NCBI GenBank assembly: GCA_021307315.1
Contig: JAJSPD010000014.1
Location: forward strand, 1 to 64,000
DNA length: 64,000 nt
Source: Bisporella sp. PMI_857
Lineage: Eukaryota > Ascomycota > Leotiomycetes > Helotiales > Helotiaceae
Direction of reading: 5' to 3'
The notes beneath the pieces are model-generated. The model searched no databases. It was not told the origin of the DNA and saw only the letters and a list, made by a program, of their open reading frames with translations. Positions 44,007 to 56,727 of the stretch are shown here, in pieces. The translations under genes and the position numbers were made by a program. How positions within the stretch are numbered: the first letter of the stretch is position 1; each line of letters opens with the position of its first letter.

Positions 44007-46564
44007 CTTGCTATTTGTTGACTTGGTGCTCAGCAGCGATGGATTGTCTAATGGAAAGTAAAATTTCAACCTGACCCTGCAGAGATGAAATGTTCTGGGG
44101 AGGACCCATCGTAGAGGGATGTCTATTAGATATATAGCAATGTCTGGCAGAGTCATGTCACATGGGTTTAGCGTACTTCCCCGTCTCGTGGAGCAGAGAT
44201 TTTAGTTTGATGTCATAGCGATCCACAAGAAGTCATCGACAGCGAAGGACTAGAAAATTCGAGGAAGGTCAAATTGTCGATCGCTCGAACAATTAGAATT
44301 CGTTCCTGTATCATGAAGTCCCATTTTTCTTGTCGGCTCCCTGAGCTCCTCATGGAAAACGAGAACATTTGAATTTACCACGAGAGATCCAAAATTCGAT
44401 TGAAAAATCTTGTTAACTTCTAGAAATCGAGGCGGTCTTCGAAACAATTGAGAGCCCGGACAGGACTCTCTCGATATCTCTCACGGTAAGGCAGGATCCT
44501 GAAAATGCTGTGATCGCTGCATGAGTCGGGCCTTCCAACTTGAGCGGAACCTGAGATTCCACATTAACGTCATATCAATCCACTGTTTGGATGCATCGTG
44601 GAGATCCCAGTGTGGGCTTTATCTCTCCAGAAATTGGGAGTTTCGACCAACTCCAGGGTGGGATGTCAAACAGTCCACAGAAGAATACACAAACTCAACC
44701 TCGAAGCGTTGATATTATTGCTTTCCTGGGCATATCGCAAAACTTGGCAGGGGATCGCCTCATTCCGTCATAATGAATAAATAAAGTTTCGCGAAGTAGG
44801 GAAGGAAAAAAAAAAAAGGAAAAAGAAAAGGGAAGCTTGGATATTCTCGCTCTTGGCACACTTCTTGGACACTGATAAAAAAACGTGACTAAAGCGGGTC
44901 CTCTCCCAGCGTATGACCAATAACAACAATGATAATTCAGAGTTATCGGAAGAGGCGCCCTTGATCGGCCACCTTCCGCAACCTGGATTAGCTTCACTGC
45001 CGGAAGAGCTTCGGCACTAAAATGTACGCCATCAAACATCATCCATGAACCAATAATTTGACCAAAGCTCGGAGATATCTTTTTTTATAGCTACATACAG
45101 TTTTGTGGAATTCGAAAACAAAAAAGAATATTCATTCGCCACTGCCTCATCTCTTCTCCACGGGCCAAGCCAGCACCAGCACCAGCTTCCGAGCTTCTTT
45201 CTAGCGTTCCATCCTTTCCGAGTATGCGATCCAAGCAATGTACAAACGTGCGATAAAGCCCCAAGGCCAGCGTTACATGCTGTTTCCTCCTTCCATTCTT
45301 GATATACAAAATCTTGAAGTGCCTCGCGCCGTGCACACCGCTTGTTCCATGCCAAACCATTCATGATCTTTCGAATGCCTTCCATGAATATCACCGTTTC
45401 GGCCCCAGCGATTTCGTAAGCTCCTGAACTCTTTGTTGGAGAAGGGGCCCTACAGGTGCGCTTTTTTGCAATCTCGAGAATGGCATCATACAAGGACATG
45501 TCTTTGCTCCATCGGTATCGTTCGCGTGGAAAAAGAAGATCCTTCATTCAACGGACATAGTACACAGCATGAAGCTTCCCTGGGCTATACAAAGGCAAAC
45601 AAGAGAAGAGAATTCTCATTGCAAGTACTGCATCTGGCAAAGGACCCCACAGGACCAACAAAATTCAGACAATCAGCTCTAGGTTTCTGCAATCCTCTGT
45701 CTGCCAATATGCTACTCCATTTTTCTTGGTATCACTGCTTCGCTAAACAACTGAATCTAGTAACTAACAAAATATAATATAAGCTCACTTTTTTATATTA
45801 GAAAAAATAAAGGAGATATTATCAAATTTTACTTGAGGTATATACAACGGTGAAAAATAAATAATTATTGTCATTTACAATTGTACAAATATACAACAAC
45901 CTTAGGAAAGACCACTATTAGTATTCTCAGTTAGAAGGCGTGACTTGCCTGTTGTTAAAGTCAGCCGTAAGGAATCAAGCAAATAAGCTTCTGCTATGCA
46001 TTCGGCCAGCTGGAGCGGTAAATACCTTTCATGCTTAGTTTCTCTTTCTTTTAAGGAGCCTCGCATACATAGCCATATCTTCATCTCACATATCCGTTGC
46101 TATCCGTAGCGCTAAAGGCGCATATCCAGAACTTCAAATTCCCATATCGTCTGCTCAAGACATTAGGACATCGTGAGAGTTGGTGGTGACGGAGAATTGA
46201 ATGTAGTTGCAGTTGACTGTGCCTTCCCCCGAATGGTTCTAGACATATATCGATGCGGTAAATCGATATTTCTTTAGCATGTCGACGATGCGGAGGTTAC
46301 TGGAGACATGCTCTGTTTCTGCGTCGCAATTATCGGTTGCTAAGGGTACAACAAGCTCCAGTACTACGATTTGATGAGCCGTTCGGTTAAGTGGTAAAAC
46401 TAATAAAACACAGGATATGCTTTGAATCCGTGCCGGCTGTGACCTATACGCACAGTTAGGTTTAACGATCCAAAATATACCGGGGATCTACAATACATTT
46501 GTACATGGACAGGCACGATTGCTGCGTCCGCGATACTAATAAGGAAACATTTAAGTTCTTCCTG
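44007..46564. other. Gene-poor 2.6 kb stretch
   Basis: This contains one weak minus-strand frame (45547-45032, listed separately) and an A/G-rich run at about 44808-44835. It is AT-rich toward 45780-45900. Nothing else is supported. Confidence 0.4.
45032..45547 (-). CDS. Uncharacterised protein candidate, 171 codons
   Basis: An ATG-started, uninterrupted frame. The first half (LYDAILEIAKKRTCRAPSPTKS, AGAETVIFMEGIRKIMNGLAW) has helix-like composition. The second half is Trp/Cys-rich and less protein-like, so it may end in an unrecognised intron. No domain is recognised. It could be a fragment of a decayed gene. Confidence 0.3.
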   Translation of the reverse strand: MKDLLFPRERYRWSKDMSLYDAILEIAKKRTCRAPSPTKSSGAYEIAGAETVIFMEGIRKIMNGLAWNKRCARREALQDFVYQEWKEETACNAGLGALSHVCTLLGSHTRKGWNARKKLGSWCWCWLGPWRRDEAVANEYSFLFSNSTKLYVAIKKDISELWSNYWFMDDV

Positions 46565-48145
46565 CTAGTGTAGACCTGGGACTGAATAGAACTCCTCGAA
46601 CTTAAGCGGAGGGATGGAAAGACCATCATAAGAGGGGGAAAGGTACGAGTGACGTTTCTCCGCTTCCTGGAGTATTTTCTCTAGCTCCTTGCAAATATCG
46701 GCAGCCCATGGGCGCTTGTCTACTTCAGGCTGTAGCATTTTATCCTTGATGAGGTTGAGGAGGGCCGCCAGTGCTGTCTCCCCTTTACACTGTGGGTGAT
46801 CCTGGAGGCTCTTGATGGTCCAGGAGACCAGTTGGCAAACTCTTGCAGTTTTCGAGGCTTTATTGGTGACTTCATATAAGGGCGCAGAGCGATCGGTTGA
46901 TGAGCTGCCACCGACTCGTGTAGTAGCGAATCCTTCAACGGCTTTGGGACCGTGCAAGAGCCAAATTGAGAATTCCAGAAAGACGCAGCCCAGTGACCAG
47001 ATATCGTACTTGCGGGACCGCGGGTGCTGGTCTTTCTTGTCCACCTTCTCAAATTCTACCTCTGGGCCTTGGTATGAAGGCGTGAGGAATGCGCTGGTGG
47101 TCGCCGAGTTTCTGTAGAAGGTCGGATCTTGGTGGATTCTCGAAACGCCAAAGTCGGCTATTTTCAGGACCATTTCTCCGTCCTCTTTAACACAGAGAAT
47201 ATTACCAGGCTTAAGATCGCCGTGGCGACACTTGAATTGCTTGTGGAGAAGTTCAACAGCGGTGGTAAGACCCAGCATTTGTCGGATAGCCCATAAGGCG
47301 CGCTTCCGATAGGGGCCTTGTTCCCCATCCATCCAGAACTTCTGCAGATTTCCCCCATCAGCCCATGGGAAAATAATATACCCTTTTTCGTCCTTATCAA
47401 TACTGGCAAGATGGCGGATGATATGGCGATGCTGGAGAGCTTTGATCTGCTGTAGAATCTTATTCTCCTTTGTGAAATCTCTCTTATGAAGAAACTGCTT
47501 CACAGCCACTTGAAGGTCGACTACCTCCGCCTGAGGACCTCAGCATCTAGTAAGTTGCATTTATAGGGTGAGAACACATACTTCAAATCCTCTCTGATGC
47601 GCTGGATGGAGTTTCGCCCGATGGACGATGCCTGCAGCCCCACTTCCGATAACCGTGGACTTTGTAAACGGCAGCGCACAGTCGTGGTTAACTTTGATGA
47701 GCTGGCCAGTGGTGTCTAGGTGTGGCGCAAGAACGAGCCACTGTTTGTGTTGTATGAAGTCAGTTGTCGATGCATGGCTCCAGCCTACAAATGGGAATAT
47801 CTTTGCGCCATTGCAAGACACGAGACCTTCATGGTCTGCAAAGGAAAGGGGTAGATGCTCGTCTGTGAGGCCTTCGTCAAGCAAGCCTTGGATGGCAGCA
47901 ACCTTGTCCATGCGCACGAGAGTAGCAAATATCTTCTTGGCATCCTTAGTCACCCTAGTAGCTACGTCTGACAGTTTTCGCGAGCTGAACCAGCTGACCC
48001 ACCGTCCGTTAATAGTCTCCAGTGCAACCTTGACATTTTGCTCGTTGATCAATCTCTCCAAAACGTCGCACGGCACGAACTGTTTGTCGTCGATGAGGGA
48101 ACCAGATAGAGCCCCCAGCTGTCTAGTAAGCGATTGAAAGTCCAT
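46565..48145 (-). CDS. Ser/Thr protein kinase of a fungal kinase/HET-associated family
   Basis: Two exons (48145-47582, 47530-46565) give 509 aa. Residues 1-150 form an unassigned N-terminal domain (AKKIFATLVRMDKVAAIQGLLDEGL) with a counterpart in the neighbouring kinase-HET gene. The kinase domain (~160-480) shows the Gly loop IGSGAAGIVHRAK, the ATP Lys in VAVKQF, catalytic RHGDLKPGNIL (HGD for HRD), IADFGVSRI (DFG), GPEVE (APE position), and YDIWSLGCVFLEF. All core catalytic residues are present, so it is likely active. It faces away from the kinase-HET gene across 1.25 kb, forming a divergent pair. A role in recognition or death signalling is suggested only by that context. Confidence 0.85.
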
Positions 48146-49393
48146 TTCTACAGTTTGCTCGAATACTTCTAGATAATATCAGGATATAAGGACGGTGGGA
48201 GAACGATTAAGAATGTCATGACCTGGCGAGTGGATGAGATCTCAGGATGTGTTCGGGAGAAGCATGCTGCAAATCCAGATCAAGTTCGGTCCAGGAGCTG
48301 AGCCCCGAGTTCAGCACCAATCCCCACTTGGAACGAGAGGATGGGGTGTGGGGAGAGATGCTGAGATGCTTCTGCCTGGACCTTGCGTTTTGGTCACTTT
48401 CGAGCCCAATCATGGCTTTTTAGGCAGATTAAAAGGCGGCCGCTTTGTGCCGTCCTGAGGAGTTGATTGCATATGCTGCTTGTCGTTGCCCAACCAGATA
48501 GAAGGCCACGACACCATCTTCACCACCAAAGATATAATGTACGCCCCGGCCAGGTGAGGAGTTAAAAATGAGGCTTTGGACTCCTCCTCCAGTTGTCCTA
48601 TTATCTTTCACATAACTCGCCTACCAGAAGCGACCCCTGTTAGAGAAGGTACTCTTAGTGTTTGTGCTATTACTCTTGCACTCCAATAGCACTTCGCTTA
48701 TCTAGGTGAGAAGGTTAAAAACAAAATTAATAGAAAAAATAAATTATACAATATAGTAGGTTGTGGATGTCGTTGATACAACCGAGGTAGGCACTCGTGT
48801 GATGGAGTACAATTACTGTATCTATAGCTGGGACAAGAGCTGGGGCTTGATAATTAAACAACAGAAAACTGTGGGGTGCGTCAGAGACTATAGATTTCCC
48901 TGCGCTCATCACATGACCTCCATATCTATCCCGTGAAGTACATTTACCCTAGCGATAACTGTGTGGATGCTTCTGCTCTATGGCTAATGCGGAGCCTCTT
49001 TGCTTTCTTTGCCGATAGGATACTTTTCTTCAAGTGAGATACAAATAATGGCACGCCGAGTAGGCGGCATGAGCATACCCGACCGACGATCACGTCGAAT
49101 TATAGCTGCGTCTGTGTGACATGATGCATGCGCAACCTTCTCAGCCAATGTGCAATATTATTTACCCTCCATTCTTTACAGACTGTGGCCAATTAATATC
49201 TGAGATTTCGATTACTTGAGCCTCAAGTAGGGCATCGAGGTATTGTGCGTGCCGTTCTCTGCCCAGCAAGCAAGTCTTCCTACGCCAAACTTATGCACAG
49301 CCTCTAACCTCGACCTTACGTCTCCTCGCTGAAAGTCATGTTGCCGTTAGTATAAATTAAACCGGAACAGGTAGCCCACCCCTTCATATAGCT
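48146..49393. promoter_or_regulatory. Divergent promoter between the two kinase genes
   Basis: 1.25 kb separates the opposed start codons. It includes AT-rich and mixed parts without a supported gene. Shared regulation of the pair is possible but not shown. Confidence 0.4.
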
Positions 49394-52300
49394 ATGTGCT
49401 TCCTGTCCTGCCTGTCTTGTGGCCTCCATGGTACAGATCGGGTATCGTGTGCAACCCCTCCATCGCGGACACCCTCTGACTCTAGCTTAAGGGCCCCGAT
49501 AACCCGCTTTGCTCCCATGACAAAGTCTGTAACTTGGAACACAAGTAGACCCATACAAGAAAGGTTTAAAGCACCAAAGAGGCATCATTCATTCCCCGGC
49601 ACTGTCGCGATTAGTCGACGCCTAAGCAAGCTATCCCCGGTGCCAACCGCCGCCACCGATCTGCAAATGATTAGTGGGGGCTCCATGACCGGCAATGGTA
49701 TGGCGACTCCATATGACCGGATCTACCGTCTCATCGAAGTTGAGGTGGTGAAGCGTCTGAGAGGTGATGATCAGGAATGGCTCTCGCTCACATGCGGCAG
49801 GGAAGTGCTGCAGAATAGGGATGTCGAGGCAGCACTAGAAGCGAAGAGGTACCAAGCAGAGTGGAGGAACGGACTTTCGCGTTTGACAACCTTTGTCCAA
49901 GAACATGCGCCGCAGCTGTTCACGATGCTTGTTTACACGAAGAATGAGAAGCTGCTAGATCTGTTCTGTGACCATGGCATCGGCGACTCGATGTTCCCGG
50001 TCAAACTAGCGTCTAAATATACGTCCATTGTATTCACGAAGGAAACTCCACACAGAGAACTCAAGCTTGATTCTCGAGTCACTAAGTCTGAGGCTTTTAA
50101 CCTTTTCAATTTTTGGCAATGGGTCTTCTTCGTTCCTGAGTTGCGCTGGACCACTTTCGACCACCCGCCCCTCGACTCCCGGAGCCACTTACCTTTTCTA
50201 ACACTCCACGAGATATCTCGCACTGAGTTCAGCATCGTTTATAAAGGCCTTGTTCACCGCAATCACGTTAAATTCGAGCCAGATGGCATTGTAAGTAACC
50301 AAGTAACTACTTGTCGCAGGTCAACGCGGCTTCACTTTCCAAAACTAGAACCGTCAAACCTTCTCTGTTGCTAATGCCTTATCAGGATATTGCGACCGAT
50401 GATGAGGGAAACCCTTACGTTGCTGTTAAGCAACTGCTACCTAACGGATTGATGAAGGGTACTTTTACATCTTTCGTCCAGGCTGAGTACCAGGCACTGG
50501 ACGCCCTCCGAAGCTTTGATAGCCAACACTTGATCAAGGCGACTGCCTTCTATAAGAAGAAAGCTGGAGAGGCTGAGGACCTCTTTTTCGTTTTCCCATG
50601 GGCAGAGCATGGCAATCTTCGCAAGTTCTGGAAGGAGAAGATCCCGTCAATTTATAATCACAACTATATGAAGTGGGTCTTTCAGCAGCTTCTGGGGTTG
50701 GCTGATGCTCTTCAGACCTTGCATCACGAAAACCAAGTAAGCCGTCACGGCGATCTGAAGCCTGAAAATGTCCTGTGCTTTAATATGTCTGGCTCGACGG
50801 CTATAAAAGACCACACTTCATGTGTTCTAGTTATTTCCGACGTGGGTCTCTCAAGAACCCATGACAAGTCAACGCGATTTCGGTCTAAAACGAAGATGGC
50901 AGCAGGAGAAACTATAGCCTACGCAGCCCCAGAAACAGAGCTCTTTCCTGATCAGGCTACTTCACGCCGGTTCGACATATGGTCACTCGGCTGCCTCTAC
51001 CTGGAGTTTATCATTTGGTTGCTGTACGGTGTCGAGGAACTAGAGCGTTTCGACAATGAGCTTGGCCTAAGGTTCTATGCCATTACAAATAAACCGGCTA
51101 CCCTCAATGTGAATGATACGAAAAAGGCTGAAGTCAATCCTACTGTCAAGAGTTGGATTGAGCACATCAAGAACGACCCACGCTGTACCGGAACAGGCCG
51201 GAAGGAGACTGCGGTCAGCCGTCTAATTGCTCTTGTCGAGAAGCGACTTCTCGTCATTGCTGCAAATCCCGACCCCAAAGATCCACTTCCCGCGCCTAAT
51301 GAGCCTCGAGATGAGCTGCAAGTTACGGCTGATTCTCAGGTACGGACAGATATCCCTACATTCAAGCTCGGTGTTCGAGAACCGACGGCATCGAGCGAAG
51401 AGGTCCTAAACACAATGATGTCACGAACGGCCGTTTCTGTGAAGACAGGGGACGCTGAGCGGGCATATGCCCCAGAGGTATGCAAAGGGTTTGACTCCAT
51501 CCTTCGTGATGTAGAAGGCGGTGTTATTGAATGGATCAACCTCGAGCAGGACGGATTGACATCGTTGTCACTCCAGGGGCCCGAGTCCCTAACGAACATC
51601 TCCACGCGTTCCCGCAGAGACTCTTCAGGCAAAAATCAGGAAGTGAGTGTAATATATTTCTATAATCGGTCGAGCTTTACTAAGTGTCACAGTATGTAAG
51701 CTGAGTCAATGCCAACAGACAAGACTTTAGTGTCGTAGTTGACAAACACCTCTTCCTTCGTAGAAGGCAAGAACTAGCACCCTCTAAGCGGAATCCGCTA
51801 ATGCTTTGCTCTTTGTTAATCAATTATGATAGTTTGTGAGTTACAGGTATTGCAAATTCACACATACACCCAACTAACATTAACTTTATAGCCCGTATGT
51901 TGAGATTAATGTCGGTCATTCCACTAAGAAGCATGCATGGCTAATAGTTTCACGCTTCATTAATCTAGAAAGTGTGTATTCTGCTTTAATTATCTTTTGA
52001 TAAAGATTTGGTGCTAACCCAAGAGCTTTTAGCTTGATGACAAATGGGAATATATTCCCGACGAAGTCACAGCAACGGGACTCAGAGCCAGCCTTCACCA
52101 GTTGCCTCAGGTGTATGATCCCTCGAAACTGTGCGGCCGCTGCGCTGGTTTATCGCTGTGGTCTCAAGAATGCAGCTTCGATGATACGGCCGCAAGGTTA
52201 GACAAGAACTCGGCTCAATGTGCCTTGTGTCGGTTACTCTCTCTATCTCTTGAGAGCTGGGCCACCCTTCCGGACGATAATTTGCATTTCTTCAGGTTTG

Positions 52301-54037
52301 GCTCATCTCTAAAGCTCAACAATAAACGGCTGCCGCCAATTGCTTCGCTCTGCACCTTGCCTGGCAAGTATTTCTCTACACTGATGTCATAGCCTTGATT
52401 TTGACAATGACCAGATGCCCCTGAGGCTTTCAAGTCGAATATTCAGCTTGGGTTTCCGAACCTTCCTGATCCTGGAAGTCCAACACATATTCAAGTGCTT
52501 AGAGAATGGATTCGTGACTGTGACACGCATCAGTGTGTCTGCTCTCAGGATATCCCCTTTTTGCCGACCAGGCTTCTTGATGTTGGGAAGCGCGGCTCCA
52601 AAAAACCTCGGCTAATCTGCGAGACAAGTGGACTTGCAAAGGAAGCTAAGTATCTGGCCCTGTCCCATCGATGGGGCTCGCTCCCCAATGCCGGTGAGCC
52701 CGATCCCCTTGCAGGCAAGATTGTGTGTACATACGAGAAGAATATCCACAGGCTAGAGAACGGCGTCCATGACGTAGATCTGCCTCCGATGTACCAAGAT
52801 GCCATCGCCATTGCTCGAGAACTGGAAGTGCAATACCTTTGGATTGATTCGCTCTGCATCATCCAACATGACAAGAGTGATCCATTTGACAAAGATAATG
52901 GGCGAGATTGGAAGAAAGAGTCTGAACGTATGGAGCAGGTCTTCCGCTCTGCCTACATTACCCTTGCTGCCAGTTGCGCCAGCTCACCAGTAGAACACTT
53001 TCTCAAGACACGCCCAGAGAGACAGTGTGTGACGATGAAATCTGGCAATACATTTTACTACCTAAGCGAAGCTATCGACGATTTCTACAATGACGTTGAG
53101 CAAGGAGAGCTCAACAAGAGAGGATGGGTCTTACAAGAGCGAGCTCTTTCACGTCGAACAATCTACTTCACCGAGACACAAACTTACTGGGAATGTGGCG
53201 AAGGTGTGCGCTGCGAGACACTAACGAAGACAAAAAAGTACGTTGTCCTGAAATGAACGGAGGACTCTGATATTGCCAAGAAATCTAACAACTAATTATC
53301 TTTTGTTGTCTAGTTCTAAAGCATCTTTGCTCGGCGACGCCAATTTCCCCTATTCTTTTCCGAGCTACGTCAAAGGCAAGAAGATCAAGCTCTATCAGGA
53401 CCTCTACGAGCGCTACTCTACACTCGCGCTCTCATACTTAACGGACCGCCCTGTCGCCATCAGAGGCCTTGAGACGCGGCTCTTGCGCGTTCTAGGCGCC
53501 AAAGGCGGCTACGGCGTCTTCGATATCTACTTCCGTCGAGGCTTGTTATGGCAGAGGGGCCAGGCGCGCCTCAAACGCATCGACTTTTCCGAGCAGCGAG
53601 ACAAAGAACAGCAGCCCGTCCCTTCCTGGTCCTGGATGGCCTATTCTGGGGACATTCGATACATGGAGGTCCCTCTTGGCGGCGTGGAATGGGACCTGTG
53701 GGATGGGGATATCGTCTCACCCTGGAAAACGGCCAAGGACGACAACAACAAAGCCCCATTCGAGCTCGAAGCACTTGTGCGCGATATTAAAGTCGTCGAA
53801 CCAGGTGCACGCGTCTTTCTGGATGAGCCAGGTCGCACCTTTCATCATCCGTTCAAATGCGTAGTTGTTGGCTCAAGCAAGCCTTCTAACCAAGGCAAAA
53901 TCCATACATACTATGCACTAATTGTGACTGCTCTTGGTCCAGAAGAAAATGGTGTTTATGAGAGAGTAGGAGCTGCATTCTTGCGTAAACATCAAATTGT
54001 GTGGGATAGTCCTGGGGCAGATGCTCGAATCCACTAA
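49394..54037 (+). CDS. Protein kinase-HET domain fusion, with an apparent +1 frameshift in the linker
   Basis: Exons: 49394-50290, 50386-~51646, ~51706-51836, 51893-51973, 52033-52363, 52415-53237, 53314-54037; about 1,415 aa if read through. Kinase part: VAVKQLL, SRHGDLKPENVL, ISDVGLSRTH (DVG in place of DFG), AAPETE, FDIWSLGCLYLEF. The linker exons read DFSVVVDKHLF then NPLMLCSLLINYD and HAWLIVSRFINLES, then WEYIPDE. The HET part has KLCGRCAGL, KYLALSHRWGS, YLWIDSLCIIQ, ERMEQVFRSAYITLAAS, and RGWVLQERALSRR. In the linker the frame before and after CCCC (51780-51783) differs by one base, leaving TAA at 51786-51788. The gene is thus either split, damaged, or carries an unrecognised intron. 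The exon 2-3 junction is also uncertain. Exon 5 uses a GC donor. The upstream N-terminal domain matches the neighbouring kinase. Confidence 0.75.
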
Positions 54038-55318
54038 TGGATTGATTCAGTTATTACTATTTCTGTTCTTTCTTTCCCACTTAATAGGCGAAAGCCTGCA
54101 ATCACCCGCTAGCACAAAATTTATTAAATCTGAGGAGATCTGAATTTATGTCCACTGTTGAAAAATACCTGACTGCTTATCCTCATCTACTCTACCCACT
54201 TCATCCAAGGCATCATACTTACAACTTAATCCCAGGCATACATAGGAAACTATAACGCATCTTGAGATTTCATAAAGTACTATTAGGTGATTGCTATATA
54301 CTAGAAGAGACTCTGACCACTGTCACACAGCTTGACGCCATTGGTTGCTCTAATTGACAATTTGGAGAATCTCACTTTCGGTTCAACTTGCCGTCCAAGG
54401 CCGGAGAATTGAAATGGTTAACCAGGAAGCTCAGATAAGAAGTTTCCCAATATCCTCGCCATGTCTCAACTCGCGACTTCTGACGGCTCGTACCCACCAA
54501 AGTACATACACACATATTTCGCACGTACAGTACATACTTCATTTACTCCAAACTCCGGACCTTACATCTCACACGTCTCACACGATCTCGATCCTCTTCT
54601 CGAAGAAAAATTCCATAATACCCCATATCCCAAGAGCTATCTTCTCGGTACGGAAAGTACATGTAGTATATACCTCCCTAGCCGAATTAACACTCACGCC
54701 TCTGCTCTCCTACTATCTAAGCGAAACCCATCTTCCTCATTGCTGAAACCTTAAAACCCGGCTCACCTTACTTGCCGCTTGGTATTTACCTAGTTAGGTG
54801 CCTACTTTAGATATTTATGTATGTATGCATATATAGCAGAGGGAGCCCAATACTAAACACTCAACCGGATACATTCGAACTATGAACATTTTCCAACTTT
54901 ATCACCCTTGATATGAGCTTTCCAAGTATTACCAGTCGCAGCAAGTTTCCCAAGGTCTATAGGACTAGAATAAATAAATAATCAATCAACTATCAATGTC
55001 GCATTGAGATTTTTGAATGCGGCGTTTCTCGGAAGACCCAACAAGAGAAGTTGAGACCGGCTATTTGGACTCTGGCGTAGTTGACAAGCGTCTCAGATTG
55101 GTATTCGTGAATAGTCGCAAGAGCCGAGAATGTGTGTATTTCCTCTTATTTTCAGGCTATCTTTGCTTTCAGGCGATCAAGTTTGATCCGAAGTGGTCCC
55201 GAAAGCTAACCAGAATCATGTCAACGACCAATGCGAAAATGTACCAAGGCGGTGTCTCAAGATCAATCAAATTCCATTTATCGGTCCTCTGCCGCATCAA
55301 ACTTTGAAGTTTTTCTTT
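54038..55318. other. Intergenic, no gene supported
   Basis: 1.28 kb between the kinase-HET stop and the GFA gene 3' end. Overlapping frames at 54354-54754 are rich in Ser/His/Thr and look like chance. No repeat is evident. Confidence 0.4.
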
Positions 55319-55947
55319 TCAAAGCCTCGATTTGTACGCGCTACCCTCAACCTGCCTCACCCCCTCCACGCCATGCAACCAGCTAACTCGAGAGTTGGTG
55401 AATTGCTCTAATCTAGGCTTCAGCTTGGTCTCGTGGAGGCGGAAATCATCCACGGTGCCAAGCCGTAGAATGCTCATCCCGGGGAAGCCTGCTCCTACGC
55501 GGTACATAAGAGTGCCACATGAGGAGCAGAAGTAATTGGTCATGGTATATCCCGAGGCAATAGTTTTCTCTTGGGCAAAAGTTTTCAGGTTCTCGCGGCC
55601 ACGAAGGTGCTTGAGGTATCTGTCATCGATCGTGAAGTTGGATGCGAACATAGATGCGGTGATTTTCCGACAGTCTGTGCAGTTGCAGATGAAAGAGTTA
55701 ACTAGGCCAGGTTTTGAGGTTGGCTATTTATTGGAAAGCACGTCAGAAAATGAAGCAGGGAGCTGGAACTGTCCTGGGGGCACGGAGCAATACGACTCGA
55801 GTGCAAACTTACGAAAGAGAGTTGTACGGCACCGCAGAAGCATGTGGCCGTGGCTTCATCTTCTGTTGACCAGCCATCATCAGCCAAGCCCGCCAGCGGG
55901 ATATATGGCTTGGAATCGTCAGCTGTTGACATTATAGTCTTTGTCAT
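55319..55947 (-). CDS. GFA/CENP-V-type zinc-binding protein (Mss4-like fold)
   Basis: Two exons (55947-55813, 55723-55319) give 179 aa. All zinc ligand motifs of the glutathione-dependent formaldehyde-activating/CENP-V family are present: TCFCGAVQLSF, FICNCTDCRK, and NYFCSSCGTLMYRVG. The SMFASNFTIDDRYLKHLRG segment is also typical. In bacteria relatives were linked to glutathione-S-hydroxymethyl chemistry; in fungi most members have no assigned substrate. It is probably soluble and cytosolic. The ATG at 55947 is followed by a second at 55932, either of which could be used. Confidence 0.88.
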
Positions 55948-56727
55948 TCTAGATGGCAGTATAATATACAAGATGTAATCTATAGCAAAGAATTCATGAA
56001 TGATGTCGCTGGGGGCAGATGAATTCTTGTCTGTGCAAAGTGCACTCTTTATATGGCTGCTGCGTCGTGCCTCGGTCAAGGGTTCAGCCTCCGGAGTCCT
56101 CCAGTGGATATTTGACATCGGTAAGGACCAACATCCCCTCTTGATTATAAATCAGCATTTGATGCTCAGAAATTTGAGACTACTTCCATTTATCGTTTGA
56201 CCTATATAAAGTTCTTGTGCAACATCAATCTCCGTAACTCCAGCCCGCAACTCCTTTCTCACTAGGCTGTAGATTCCCATGCAAAACGGCCGACGCGGAA
56301 GTGGGGGACATATATATCACGTGGTTATTATTTTACACTGCGAATAGTTGAAGTGACGACATAAATTGAATAGACGTTTGGATATCATCATGTGTCATAA
56401 TGAATAATAATGGCTGTCCTCTACCGTAATAGGTGGTCGAATCACATGATGGTTGATGCGACTCCGCGCCACGCCCTTTGAATCACACATCCCGATTATA
56501 AAGAGCCGGTGATTTGTGCTTCACTGCTGCACATGATGACATTTTAAGCCACTCCGAGCCACTTAAGATAAAATTCATATCCATCTCATACATAAGATGT
56601 TAACTACAGTGAAAAAGTAGTTGTGGAAAGAAGAAGCTCCTGAAGTCTGCTTATGAATAGATCAATCCTAACACATGTTGTTTCCATCTTCATAAAGGCT
56701 TAACGTCATGCCATGAATAATGCATAC
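55948..56727. other. Intergenic, GFA gene promoter
   Basis: 780 bp without supported frames. Confidence 0.4.

Noticed and set aside
53548..53864. Several 60-80 codon frames inside the HET part of the kinase-HET gene
   Set aside because: They overlap a well-supported coding exon in other frames and carry no domain.
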